Shown: piece by piece, positions 1 through 8,870 of the stretch
Layout of the letters: each line of letters opens with the position of its first letter
Numbering within the stretch: the stretch's first letter is position 1
Translations under genes and position numbers: made by a program
The notes under the pieces: generated by a model
The model's input: only the letters and a program-made list of their open reading frames with translations
What the model was told of the DNA's origin: nothing
Databases searched by the model: none
Assembly: GCA_041625325.1 (NCBI GenBank)
Contig: JBFJTN010000002.1
Coordinates: 1-62,331, forward strand
DNA: 62,331 nucleotides
Source: Oceanococcus sp041625325
GTDB lineage: Bacteria > Pseudomonadota > Gammaproteobacteria > Nevskiales > Oceanococcaceae
Direction: 5' to 3'

Positions 1-499
1 CACCGCCGATGCCCACGCCGCCGGACAGGTGCACGTTCCTGCCGATCTGCGCACAGCTCCCCACCGTCGCCCAGGTGTCGACCATCGTGCCGCTGCCCAC
101 GTAGGCGCCGATGTTGACGTAGCTGGGCATCAGCACGACGCCGGAGGCGATGTAGGCCCCCTTGCGCACCATGGCCGGCGGCACCACCCGTGCACCCAGG
201 CGGGCGAAGTCGGGATCCTGCCAGCCGGTGAACTTGCCCGGCACCTTGTCGAAATAGTTGGTCTCGCCACCTTCGATGGTGGTGTTGGCGTGCAGGCGGA
301 AATACAGCAGCACGGCCTTTTTCAGCCACTCATTGACCTGCCAGCCGTCGGCGGCGGGTTCGGCCACCCGCAATTCCCCGGCATCGATGCCGTCAATGGC
401 CAGGCCGACGGCCATCTGCAGGTCACGATTGTCGGGTCGCAGATTGTCGCGATCCTGCCAGGCCGCTTCGATCTTCTGTCTGAGTTCTTCCTGAGTCAT
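1..499 (-). CDS. dapD: Tetrahydrodipicolinate N-succinyltransferase, N-terminal 166 residues (runs off left edge)
   Basis: Transfers succinyl from succinyl-CoA to tetrahydrodipicolinate in the succinylase branch of lysine and diaminopimelate synthesis (cytoplasm). The visible part begins MTQEELRQKI, and conserved DapD stretches follow: LRVAEP, the segment WLKKAVLLYFR, YFDKVPGKF, VVPPAMVRKGAYIA, then the first left-handed beta-helix turns MPSYVNIGAYV and MVDTWATVGSCAQIG up to HLSGGVGIG. The family is about 270-280 residues, so roughly 110 C-terminal residues lie outside the window. The ATG at 499 overlaps the glnD stop as ATGA, which fixes the start and suggests translational coupling. It is the third visible gene of a map-glnD-dapD unit. 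Confidence 0.96.
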   Translation of the reverse strand, partial: MTQEELRQKIEAAWQDRDNLRPDNRDLQMAVGLAIDGIDAGELRVAEPAADGWQVNEWLKKAVLLYFRLHANTTIEGGETNYFDKVPGKFTGWQDPDFARLGARVVPPAMVRKGAYIASGVVLMPSYVNIGAYVGSGTMVDTWATVGSCAQIGRNVHLSGGVGIGG

Positions 500-3156
500 G
501 GCTCTTCCGTGGTTCGCAGTTTTTCGGTGATTCGTTCGCGCAGCTGATGCAGCAGGGCGGCATCATCGATGGCCCGCCCCTGCTGGTCGGTGATGTAGAA
601 GACGTCTTCGGCCCGCTCGCCAATGGTGCCGACCTTGGCGGCGTGGACGTCGACCCCCGATTCGGCGAAGGCGCTGCCCACCAGGGCCAGCAGGCCGGGT
701 CGGTCGTCGGCGACCAGTTCCATCACGGTCTGCTGCTTGGCGCTGTCCGGGGTGAAATAGATCTGGGTCGGTGTGGAGAAATGCCGCCGGCTCTTCGGTA
801 CCCGGCGGCTCACCGCCGGCACCTGGCCGCTGTTGTTGCCGAGGGCGCGGACCAGGGTATCGCCGATCTCCTTGCGCCGGGCCGCATCGGTGATGGCGCG
901 GCCGTCCGCCTCGCTGACGATGATGGTGTCCAGGGTGTAGTGATCCGAGCTGGAGCTGATCCGGGCATCCAGGATGCTCAGACCCAGCTGGGCCAGGCAG
1001 CTGCAGGTGATCGCGAACAGCTTGGGCGCATCCGGCATGTAGATGAACACGGCGGTGCCGCGGTTCGGGAAGTCCCGCACCAGCACGCTGGGCCGGTCGC
1101 TGGGCGCATTGGCGATGGCCTGGGTATGCCAGGCGACCTCTTCCGGCGCGTGGCGCAGGAAGTAATCCTCGTCCACCCGCTCCCAGATCGCCGCGATGCG
1201 CTCCTCCACCAGGCCGTTTTCCAGGCACAGGATCATGGCGTCGCGACGGGTTTCGTTGATCAGTTCGGCGGTGCCCACCGGGTCGCCCCGTTCCAGCACC
1301 CGCCGGGCCGAGCTGTACAGCGAGCGCAGCAGGCCCTCGCGGAAGCCGTTCCAGAGCTTGGGGTTGGTGGCCCGGATGTCGCAGACGGTGAGCAGGTAGA
1401 GGTAGGCCAGGCGATCCATGCTGGCCATCTTGGCGGCGAAGGCATTGACCACGTCCGGATCCGAAACGTCCTGGCGCTGGGCGGTCATCGACATCAGCAG
1501 GTGATTGCGTACCAGCCAGGCCACGATGTCGGCGTCCTGGCTGGACAGGCCATGACTGGTGCAGAACTCGCGGGCATCCTCGGCCCCGAGCTCGGAATGA
1601 TCGCCCTCGCGGCCCTTGGCGATGTCATGAAACAGGCCGGCGATGTAGAGCAGCTCCGGTTTTTTCAGCTCGCCATGCAGATCGGACAGCTGGGGGAACT
1701 CGTGACGGAACTCGGGCACGGCCAGGCGGCGGATGTTGCGCACCACGAACAGGGTGTGTTCGTCCACCGTCAGGGTGTGGAACAGGTCGTACTGCATCCG
1801 CCCGATGATCTTGCCGAAGGCCGGCAGATAGCGGCCGAGGATGCCGTAGCGGTTCATCCGGCGCAGGCTGTGCAGCACGCCGCGCTCCATGCGCAGGATC
1901 TGCATGAACAGATCACGCGCTTCCACCGATTCGCGCACGCTTTCGATCAGATTGCGATCACGGCGGATCTGGCGCAGCGTGTCGGCGCTGATGCCCTTGA
2001 TCTTGAGATGGTGGTTCTGGGCCCAGCTGCGGAAGATTTCCAGCAGGGCCAGCGGCCGTCGCTGAAACAGGTCCGGTTCACGGGTCTCGATGAAGCCGTG
2101 GCGCAGGGCAAAGTGCTCGTCCAGCACCTGTGGGTCGGCGGTCTGGCGGCGATGGAAGATCTCCTCATCCATCAGTTGCATGAAGATATCGTTCAGCGCC
2201 GACAGACCCTTGATCGTGCGGTAGTACATCTGCATGAACTGTTCGACCGCCAGGTTGTGGGTCTTGTCCTGGTAGCCGAACAGTTCGGCCACCTTGACCT
2301 GGTGGTCGAACAGCAGCCGGTCTTCCGGCCGGTTGGTCAGCATGTGCAAGGCGAAGCGCACCTGCCAGAGGAAGGCGCGACCCGAGATCAGGTAGTTGAT
2401 CTCGTTGGGTTGCAGCAGGCCCCGGGCGTGCAGCTCCTCCAGCCCTGCCGTGCCGTAGTGACGCTGGGTCACCCAGCCGATGATCTGGATGTCGCGCAGG
2501 CCGCCCGGGCTTTCCTTGACGTTCGGCTCCAGCTTGTAGGCGGTGTCGTCGTAGCGCCGGTAACGGGCCCGCTGCTCGGCATGCTTGGCCTCGAAAAAGG
2601 CCTCGTCCGGCCAGATCCGGTCAGGCCCGATCTCGGCCTGCATGGCCTCGGCCAGGTCCGCCCGCCCGGCCAGCAGGCGGCTTTCCATCAGGTTGGTGAC
2701 GACGGTGACATCAGCCTGTGCCTCGCGGCCGCATTCCGCCGGCGAGCGGACGCTGTGGCCGACCTCCAGGCCCATGTCCCAGGCGAAGGTGACGAAGCGT
2801 CCCAGGGCGTCCTGAATCTCCTCCAGGGCCGCATCGGCGTAGAGAATCAGCAGGTCGATGTCCGAGCGGGGCAGCAGTTCGCCGCGACCGTAGCCACCGA
2901 CGGCAAGCAGGGCTGCGGGGGCGTCTTCCGGCACGATGCGCGCCCAGGCGGTGCGCAGCATCTGGTCGACCACCCCGGTGTACTGAGCGATCAGCTCGCT
3001 GGCCGCCGTGCCCTTGCGGAAGTCCTCGAACTGGGCCTCGCGCACATCCTTGAGCAGGCTGCGCCAGGCCCGGGCGTCGTCGGGTGCGGCGTCCAGTGCC
3101 TGCTGCAGCTCCAGGGCGCTGGCAGTGCCGCTCAGCCCGGCGGATGTCAGGCTCAT
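496..3156 (-). CDS. glnD: Bifunctional PII uridylyltransferase/uridylyl-removing enzyme
   Basis: Senses glutamine and adds or removes UMP on PII proteins, controlling nitrogen assimilation. The 886-residue product has the full domain order: nucleotidyltransferase motif GGYGRGELLPRSDIDLL (about residues 87-103) with the catalytic aspartates, the NRPEDRLLFDHQ linker helix region, an HD phosphohydrolase domain with FHDIAKGREGDHSELG, and two C-terminal ACT domains, beginning near DRPSVLVRDFPNRGTAVF and MELVADDRPGLLALVG. Translation could also be read from an upstream start at 3222, but the ATG at 3156 overlaps the map stop as ATGA and gives the usual N-terminus, so I chose it. A long open frame on the opposite strand (547-3189) is a shadow. 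Confidence 0.96.
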   Translation of the reverse strand: MSLTSAGLSGTASALELQQALDAAPDDARAWRSLLKDVREAQFEDFRKGTAASELIAQYTGVVDQMLRTAWARIVPEDAPAALLAVGGYGRGELLPRSDIDLLILYADAALEEIQDALGRFVTFAWDMGLEVGHSVRSPAECGREAQADVTVVTNLMESRLLAGRADLAEAMQAEIGPDRIWPDEAFFEAKHAEQRARYRRYDDTAYKLEPNVKESPGGLRDIQIIGWVTQRHYGTAGLEELHARGLLQPNEINYLISGRAFLWQVRFALHMLTNRPEDRLLFDHQVKVAELFGYQDKTHNLAVEQFMQMYYRTIKGLSALNDIFMQLMDEEIFHRRQTADPQVLDEHFALRHGFIETREPDLFQRRPLALLEIFRSWAQNHHLKIKGISADTLRQIRRDRNLIESVRESVEARDLFMQILRMERGVLHSLRRMNRYGILGRYLPAFGKIIGRMQYDLFHTLTVDEHTLFVVRNIRRLAVPEFRHEFPQLSDLHGELKKPELLYIAGLFHDIAKGREGDHSELGAEDAREFCTSHGLSSQDADIVAWLVRNHLLMSMTAQRQDVSDPDVVNAFAAKMASMDRLAYLYLLTVCDIRATNPKLWNGFREGLLRSLYSSARRVLERGDPVGTAELINETRRDAMILCLENGLVEERIAAIWERVDEDYFLRHAPEEVAWHTQAIANAPSDRPSVLVRDFPNRGTAVFIYMPDAPKLFAITCSCLAQLGLSILDARISSSSDHYTLDTIIVSEADGRAITDAARRKEIGDTLVRALGNNSGQVPAVSRRVPKSRRHFSTPTQIYFTPDSAKQQTVMELVADDRPGLLALVGSAFAESGVDVHAAKVGTIGERAEDVFYITDQQGRAIDDAALLHQLRERITEKLRTTEEP

Positions 3157-3917
3157 GCCGAGCCCGCCGAGACGGTCAGGATTTCGTAGCCGTCCGGGGT
3201 GACCAGCAGGGTGTGTTCCCACTGCGCGGACAGCGAGCGGTCGCGGGTGACCACGGTCCAGTCATCCTGCAGCAGCTTCACCTCGCGCCGGCCGACATTG
3301 ATCATGGGCTCGATGGTGAAGGTCATGCCCGGCTCCAGGCGCACGCCGGTGCCCGGCTTGCCGTAATGCAGCACCTGCGGGTCTTCGTGAAATTCGCGGC
3401 CGATGCCATGGCCGCAGTATTCGCGGACCACGGAGAAGCCCGCCTTTTCCGCCAGGGTCTGGATGGCGTGACCGATGTCGCCCAGCTGGATGCCTGGCCG
3501 GACCAGCTCGATACCGGCGTACATGGCATCCAGGGCGGTCTGGCAGATGCGCTGGGCCATCACCGGCGCCCCGTCCAGCACGAACATGCGGCTGTTGTCG
3601 CCGTGGAACCCATCCTTGATCACGGTGACATCGATATTGACGATGTCGCCCTTCTTCAGCTTCTTGGGCCCGGGGATGCCGTGGCAGACGACATGATTCA
3701 CCGAGGTGCAGATCGACTTCGGAAAGCCGTGGTAATTCAGCGGCGCGGGAATGGCCTGCTGCTGATTGACGATGTAGTCATGGCAGATGCGGTCCAGCTC
3801 CTCGGTGCTGACGCCGGGCTGCACATGTGGCGTGATCATGTCGAGCACCTCGGCGGCGAGGCGGCCGGCCACGCGCATGCGCTCGATTTCGTCGGCGGTC
3901 TTGATAGTGATGGGCAT
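3153..3917 (-). CDS. map: Type I methionine aminopeptidase
   Basis: Removes the initiator methionine from nascent proteins. The 254-residue length fits bacterial type I enzymes without a zinc-finger extension. All five metal ligands are visible: Asp96 (NIDVTV), Asp107 (HGDNSR), His170 (YCGHGIGREFH), Glu203 (FTIEPMINVG) and Glu234 (QWEHTLLV); His79 and His177 are the usual substrate-contacting histidines. The open frame extends upstream to 4049, but that extension has no family resemblance and the start MPITIKTADEI at 3917 matches the family. It is divergent from rpsB, as in many gammaproteobacteria, and heads the map-glnD-dapD unit. I see no strong promoter; a TATACG-like hexamer on the minus strand near 3980 is only a weak candidate. 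Confidence 0.97.
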   Translation of the reverse strand: MPITIKTADEIERMRVAGRLAAEVLDMITPHVQPGVSTEELDRICHDYIVNQQQAIPAPLNYHGFPKSICTSVNHVVCHGIPGPKKLKKGDIVNIDVTVIKDGFHGDNSRMFVLDGAPVMAQRICQTALDAMYAGIELVRPGIQLGDIGHAIQTLAEKAGFSVVREYCGHGIGREFHEDPQVLHYGKPGTGVRLEPGMTFTIEPMINVGRREVKLLQDDWTVVTRDRSLSAQWEHTLLVTPDGYEILTVSAGSA

Positions 3918-4072
3918 CGATCTGCTGGTCGGCGCCGCGGGCACAAGGCCGGGGCGGCTGCCTGGGTAGGAACAACCGTATATGATCGCAGAAATCAGCC
4001 GCCGGTTGCAGTCGCGCCGGCCGCCGCCGGCCCCGGGAGGCTTCCGCACAGGGCGCAGAGGGTGTTTTTGCG

Positions 4073-4101
4073 TTGTCCGGTGGTGGTGGATGTGCTATAA
4101 A
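4073..4101 (+). promoter_or_regulatory. Likely sigma-70 promoter of rpsB-tsf
   Basis: TTGTCC (4073-4078) is followed after 17 bases by TATAAA (4096-4101). The -10 box is preceded by TG one base upstream, an extended -10. Expected transcription start is near 4108, giving a leader of about 150 bases before the rpsB ATG. This is the best promoter-like match in the 341-base map-rpsB gap. Confidence 0.6.
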
Positions 4102-4258
4102 GCGCGCCGCTCGAAAGAGCGCCGGCCCTCGCGGCCGGAAACCAAGCCGCCGATTCGTCGGCAAATCCGCACACATGCCGCAACCGTTCCCGGGGGTCCT
4201 CGTCAGAGGCCGGTGGCGGGGCATGTGGAGGCCAAAAACCCCACAGGAGTTACACAAT
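4102..4258 (+). promoter_or_regulatory. Structured rpsB leader (candidate S2 autoregulatory element)
   Basis: The leader between the promoter and rpsB contains consecutive hairpins: CGCTC/GAGCG closed by a GAAA tetraloop (4108-4121); CCGGCC/GGCCGG with a 5-base loop (4122-4138); and GCCGA/TCGGC closed by a TTCG loop just downstream. The last 60 bases are G-rich and end with a clear AGGAG (4245-4249) nine bases before the ATG. In gammaproteobacteria the rpsB leader is known to mediate S2 autoregulation. Assigning that role here is inference from position and structure. The rest of the map-rpsB gap (3918-4072) shows nothing else I can support. Confidence 0.5.
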
Positions 4259-5020
4259 ATGTCGCAAGTCACGATGCGCCAGCTGCTGGAAGCCGGCGTG
4301 CACTTCGGGCATCGCACCCGCTACTGGAATCCGCAGATGGCGCCGTACATTTTCGGCGCGCGCAACCGGATTCACATCGTCAACCTCGAGCACACCCTGC
4401 CGATGCTCAAGGACGCCGCCAATATCGCGAGCCGCATCGCGGCCAACGGCGGGCGTATCCTCTTCGTCGGCACCAAGCGCGCCGCGCAGGACGTGATCAA
4501 GGCCGAGGCGGATCGTTGCGAGATGCCTTTCGTCAACCACCGCTGGCTGGGCGGCATGCTGACCAACTTCAAGACGGTCAAGCAGTCGATCAAGCGGATG
4601 GAAGACCTGGAAGAGAAGGTCGGCGAGGCCAGCAACTACAAGCTGTCCAAGAAGGAACAGCTGACCATGCAGCGCGAATACGACAAGCTGCACAAGTCGC
4701 TGCATGGCATTCGCAACATGAGCTCGCTGCCGGACGCGCTGTTCGTGATCGATGTGGGCTACGAAAGCATCGCGATCAAGGAAGCCCGCAAGCTGGGCAT
4801 CCCGGTGATCGCCGTGGTCGACACCAACAACTCGCCGGAAGGCGTGGACACCATCATCCCCGGCAATGACGACGCGACCCGCGCCATTTCCGTGTACACC
4901 CAGGTGATCGCGGACGCCATCCTCGACGGCCGTGGTTCGGTGACCACCGCCAAGGCCAAGGCCGAATTCGTTGAAGTGAAGGAAGAACAAGCCCCCGCGG
5001 CGGAGCAGGAGGCCGAATAA
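4259..5020 (+). CDS. rpsB: 30S ribosomal protein S2
   Basis: A 253-residue S2 protein of the small ribosomal subunit. Family signatures include the N-terminal MRQLLEAGVHFGHRTRYWNP, then IFGARNRIHIVNLEHTLPM, FVNHRWLGGMLTNFKT, LPDALFVIDVGYE, and VAVVDTNNSPEGVD-like text near residue 185 (PVIAVVDTNNSPEGVD). The tail is acidic (EEQAPAAEQEAE). The start MSQVTMRQLL at 4259 has AGGAG at good spacing; upstream in-frame codons back to 4073 belong to the leader. It is followed after 3 bases by tsf, the usual rpsB-tsf operon, which ends at the hairpin at 5952-5980. Confidence 0.98.
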   Translation: MSQVTMRQLLEAGVHFGHRTRYWNPQMAPYIFGARNRIHIVNLEHTLPMLKDAANIASRIAANGGRILFVGTKRAAQDVIKAEADRCEMPFVNHRWLGGMLTNFKTVKQSIKRMEDLEEKVGEASNYKLSKKEQLTMQREYDKLHKSLHGIRNMSSLPDALFVIDVGYESIAIKEARKLGIPVIAVVDTNNSPEGVDTIIPGNDDATRAISVYTQVIADAILDGRGSVTTAKAKAEFVEVKEEQAPAAEQEAE

Positions 5021-5023
5021 GAC

Positions 5024-5905
5024 ATGGCAATTACAGCTGCAATGGTGAAAGAGCTGCGCGAACGTTCTGGCGCGGCGATGATGGACTGCAAGCGCGCGCT
5101 GGAAGCGGTCGATGGCGACATCGACGCCGCGCTGGAGAAAATGCGCAAGGACGGCCAGGCCAAGGCCGACAAGAAGGCCGGCCGCGTGGCGGCCGAGGGC
5201 GTGCTCAAGGTGGCGATCAGTGCCGACGGCAAGAAGGCCGTGCTGGTCGAGTACAACTGCGAGACCGACTTCGTCTCCAAGGGCGACGAGTTCCAGGGCC
5301 TGGCCCAGCAGGCCGCCGACGCGGCGCTGGCCAGTGGCGTGACCGACCCGGCCGAACTGCTGCAGCAGTCCGCCGGTGGCGAGTCCCTGGATGAAGCCCG
5401 CCGCAATCTGATCGCCAAGCTCGGCGAGAACATGGCCCTGCGCCGCGTGCTGGCCATCGAGAGTGCCGGCCAGGTGCATTGCTACCTGCACGGCAGCCGG
5501 ATCGGCGTGCTGGTCGCGCTGGAAGGTGGTGACGAGGAGCTGGGCAAGGATGTGGCGATGCACATCGCCGCCAGCGCCCCGCAGTACGTGCAGGCCGATG
5601 ACGTGCCCGCCGATCAGCGCGCCAAGGAGCGCGAAATCCTGATCGCCCAGGCCGAAGGCAGCGGCAAGCCGATGGAGATCATCGAGAAGATGGTCGAAGG
5701 CCGGCTGCGCAAGTTCCTGGCCGAGATCACCCTGCACGGCCAGCCCTTCGTCAAGGACCCGGACACCACCGTGGAGAAGCTGCTGGCCAAGGCCGGCGCC
5801 AAGGTCACGTCCTTCGTGCGGGTTGAAGTGGGCGAGGGCATCGAGAAGGAAGCAACCGACTTCGCCGCCGAGGTCGCCGCCCAGGCGAGCGCCGCCGGAG
5901 CCTGA
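5024..5905 (+). CDS. tsf: Elongation factor Ts
   Basis: Nucleotide exchange factor for EF-Tu. The 293-residue protein shows the N-terminal UBA-like segment MVKELRERSGAAMMDCKRAL, the EF-Tu contact motif TDFV (residues 81-84) inside ETDFVSKGDEF, and the HIAASAPQYV segment of the core domain, with the late FLAEITLHGQPFVKDP. Length is slightly above that of E. coli (283). It lies 3 bases after rpsB; a purine-rich run at the end of rpsB (GGAGCAGGAGG) supplies the ribosome binding site. The unit is followed by two hairpins, the second being a good intrinsic terminator. Confidence 0.98.
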   Translation: MAITAAMVKELRERSGAAMMDCKRALEAVDGDIDAALEKMRKDGQAKADKKAGRVAAEGVLKVAISADGKKAVLVEYNCETDFVSKGDEFQGLAQQAADAALASGVTDPAELLQQSAGGESLDEARRNLIAKLGENMALRRVLAIESAGQVHCYLHGSRIGVLVALEGGDEELGKDVAMHIAASAPQYVQADDVPADQRAKEREILIAQAEGSGKPMEIIEKMVEGRLRKFLAEITLHGQPFVKDPDTTVEKLLAKAGAKVTSFVRVEVGEGIEKEATDFAAEVAAQASAAGA

Positions 5906-5951
5906 TTTCTTCCTGCGGCCGCCACTTTCGGCGGCCAAATCAGCGATAATG

Positions 5952-5980
5952 AAAAGGGCCCCGTTTCCGGGGCCTTTTTT
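5952..5980 (+). terminator. Rho-independent terminator after tsf
   Basis: GGCCCC (5957-5962) and GGGGCC (5969-5974) form a stem with a GTTTCC loop, flanked by AAAA upstream and six T downstream (5975-5980). A first hairpin, GGCCGCC/GGCGGCC (5917-5936), lies just before it without a T run. The T run ends 15 bases before the pyrH ATG, so pyrH needs either read-through or a promoter in the gap; GATAAT at 5945-5950 is a possible -10 but I see no convincing -35. Confidence 0.8.
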
Positions 5981-5995
5981 CAGGTGCCAGGGCCC

Positions 5996-6733
5996 ATGAG
6001 TAAAGCCGAACTCCAGTACAAGCGAATTCTTCTCAAACTCAGCGGCGAGGCCCTGATGGGCGATGCCGATTACGGCATCTCGCCCGTGGTCATGAATGCG
6101 CTGGCCGTCGAGATCTGCGAGCTGGCCGAGACCGGTGCGGAGATTGCGATCGTGGTCGGTGGCGGCAACATCTTCCGCGGGGCCGGGCTGGCGGGCGCCG
6201 GCATGGACCGGGTCACGGGTGATCACATGGGCATGCTGGCCACGGTGATGAATGCCCTGGCCATGCAGGATGCGCTGGAACAGCACGGGCACTACTGCCG
6301 GGTGATGTCCGCGGTGCGGATCAACCAGGTCTGCGAGGATTACATCCGGCGCCGGGCCGTTCGTCACCTGGAGAAGGGGCGCATCGTGATCTTCGCCTCC
6401 GGCACCGGCAACCCGTTTTTCACCACCGATTCGGCCGCCGCCCTGCGTGCCATCGAGATCAACGCCGAGCTGATGCTGAAGGCCACCAAGGTGGACGGCA
6501 TCTATGATGCGGATCCGGCCAAGGTGCCGGACGCCAAGCGTTATGATCACCTGACTTATGATGAGGTCCTGGATCGCCGCCTGGCGGTCATGGACCAGAC
6601 CGCGATCGTGCTGTGCCGCGATCACCGCATGCCCCTGTGTGTCTATGACATGAGCCAGCCGGGCAATCTGCTGAACATACTGTGCGGAAACACCCGGATT
6701 GGAACCTGGGTGGACAATGGAGACTCTGCATGA
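5996..6733 (+). CDS. pyrH: UMP kinase (uridylate kinase)
   Basis: Phosphorylates UMP to UDP in pyrimidine synthesis; bacterial amino-acid-kinase-fold enzyme, usually hexameric. The 245-residue product carries RILLKLSGEALMG at the N-terminus, the phosphate-binding loop VVGGGNIFRG (about residues 53-62), GDHMGMLATVMNALA, FASGTGNPFFTTDSAA for nucleotide binding, and KVDGIYDADPAKVPDA. A GTG at 5984 would add four residues (MPGP), but MSKAELQYKR from the ATG at 5996 matches the family. Its stop overlaps the frr start as ATGA. It is the first gene of the long pyrH-tilS run. Confidence 0.97.
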   Translation: MSKAELQYKRILLKLSGEALMGDADYGISPVVMNALAVEICELAETGAEIAIVVGGGNIFRGAGLAGAGMDRVTGDHMGMLATVMNALAMQDALEQHGHYCRVMSAVRINQVCEDYIRRRAVRHLEKGRIVIFASGTGNPFFTTDSAAALRAIEINAELMLKATKVDGIYDADPAKVPDAKRYDHLTYDEVLDRRLAVMDQTAIVLCRDHRMPLCVYDMSQPGNLLNILCGNTRIGTWVDNGDSA

Positions 6734-7287
6734 TCAACGACATCAAGCGGGACGCCGAAACCCGCATGAAGAAGAGCATCGAGGCGCTGCGGGCGAACCT
6801 GACCAAGCTGCGCACCGGACGCGCGCATCCCAGCCTGCTCGACCACATCACGGTGGATTACTACGGCAGTGAGGTGCCGCTCAGCCAGTGCGCCAACATC
6901 CACGCCGATGACGCGCGCAGCCTGAGCATCGCGCCCTGGGAAAAGGACATGGTGTCCAAGATCGAAAAGGCCATCATGACCTCCGATCTGGGCCTGAATC
7001 CGACCACCGCCGGCACCGTGATCCGGATCAATCTGCCGCCGCTCACCGAAGAGCGCCGGCGCGATCTGGTCAAGGTCATGCGCGGGGAGGGCGAGAATGC
7101 CCGGGTGGCCATTCGCAACGTGCGCCGCGACGCCAACAACGATCTGAAAGAGCTGGTCAAGGAGAAGATGATCAGCGAGGACGAGGAGCATCGGGGCGAG
7201 CAACAGGTGCAGCAGCTGACCGACAAGTACGTCGCAGAGGTGGAGCAGCTGCTGGACGAGAAAGAACGCGAGACGATGGCGGTTTGA
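6730..7287 (+). CDS. frr: Ribosome recycling factor
   Basis: Splits post-termination ribosomes together with EF-G. The 185-residue size is exact for the family. It begins MINDIKRDAETRMKKSIEAL and contains LRTGRAHPSLLDHITVDYYG, LSIAPWEKDMVSKIEKAI, NLPPLTEERRRDLVK and the C-terminal helix ending KERETMAV. The ATG at 6730 overlaps the pyrH stop (ATGA), which settles the start against an upstream in-frame start at 6682. The order pyrH-frr-uppS-cdsA-dxr is conserved in proteobacteria. Confidence 0.98.
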   Translation: MINDIKRDAETRMKKSIEALRANLTKLRTGRAHPSLLDHITVDYYGSEVPLSQCANIHADDARSLSIAPWEKDMVSKIEKAIMTSDLGLNPTTAGTVIRINLPPLTEERRRDLVKVMRGEGENARVAIRNVRRDANNDLKELVKEKMISEDEEHRGEQQVQQLTDKYVAEVEQLLDEKERETMAV

Positions 7288-7310
7288 GCTCGCGCCGCGC
7301 CAAGACCCGG

Positions 7311-8045
<735 letters not shown>

Positions 8046-8060
8046 GCGCTCGGGGCTCCC

Positions 8061-8870
8061 ATGCTCAGGCTGCGTGTCATCACTGCACTGATCCTGGTGC
8101 CGCTGGTCATTCTGGCGATCTGGACCCTGCCCACGGCCTGGGTGGCCGCGCTGGTGGCGGCCCTGATGCTGGGCTGTGCCTGGGAATGGGGCGCTTTCGT
8201 GCCCCTGGCCGGAGGCGGTCGTTACGCCTATGCGGCGATCTGCGGGCTGGGCCTGGTGCTGCTGCATCCGGCCCTGTACGGCAAGGCGCTGGGCCCGATG
8301 CTGCTGTCGCTGGTCCTGCTCTGGTGGCTGGCCGCGGCGCTCTGGCTGCAGGCCTACCCGCGTGGTTTTTCCGGGAGCTGGCAGGCGCCTTTGCGCATGC
8401 TGCTGGGTCTGCTGGCGACCCTGGGCTGCTACCTCGCGCTGTGGAATCTGCATGCCCTGGAACAGGGGCGCTGGCTGGTCTACCTGCTGCTCGCGGTGGT
8501 CTGGGCCACCGACACCGGTGGCTACTTCGCCGGCAAGCGCTTCGGTCGGCGCAAGCTGGCGCGACAGATCAGTCCGAACAAGACCTGGGAAGGTCTGTGG
8601 GGCGGGGTGGCCCTGGCGGCAGCCCTCGCCGCGCTCGCCGCGCTGGTGATCGCCGCGCCCTGGTGGACCTTGCTGCTGCTCGGCCTGGTCGTCGCCCTGA
8701 TGTCGGTGGTCGGGGATCTGACCGTGAGCATGTTCAAGCGGCAAAGCGGGGTGAAGGACACCGGACGCCTGTTTCCCGGTCATGGCGGCGCGCTGGACCG
8801 TCTGGACAGCCTGCTGTCGGCCGCCCCGGTCCTGCTCGCCGGCTGCTGGCTGCTGGGTGTGGGGCGCTGA
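8061..8870 (+). CDS. cdsA: Phosphatidate cytidylyltransferase (CDP-diglyceride synthase)
   Basis: Makes CDP-diacylglycerol from phosphatidate and CTP at the inner membrane, the branch point of phospholipid synthesis. The 269-residue protein is strongly hydrophobic with about seven or eight membrane segments. It carries ISPNKTWEGLWGG and the family signature SMFKRQSGVKDTG followed by PGHGGALDRLDS near the C-terminus, with the metal-binding aspartates. The TGA shares one base with the dxr ATG (TGATG). It sits between uppS and dxr, the normal location. Confidence 0.97.
   Translation: MLRLRVITALILVPLVILAIWTLPTAWVAALVAALMLGCAWEWGAFVPLAGGGRYAYAAICGLGLVLLHPALYGKALGPMLLSLVLLWWLAAALWLQAYPRGFSGSWQAPLRMLLGLLATLGCYLALWNLHALEQGRWLVYLLLAVVWATDTGGYFAGKRFGRRKLARQISPNKTWEGLWGGVALAAALAALAALVIAAPWWTLLLLGLVVALMSVVGDLTVSMFKRQSGVKDTGRLFPGHGGALDRLDSLLSAAPVLLAGCWLLGVGR

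Noticed and set aside
547..3189. 880-codon open frame on the plus strand opposite glnD
   Set aside because: It lies wholly antisense to a full-length recognisable glnD, has low-complexity Gly/His/Gln/Asp-rich text and no family resemblance; long antisense frames are common at this GC.
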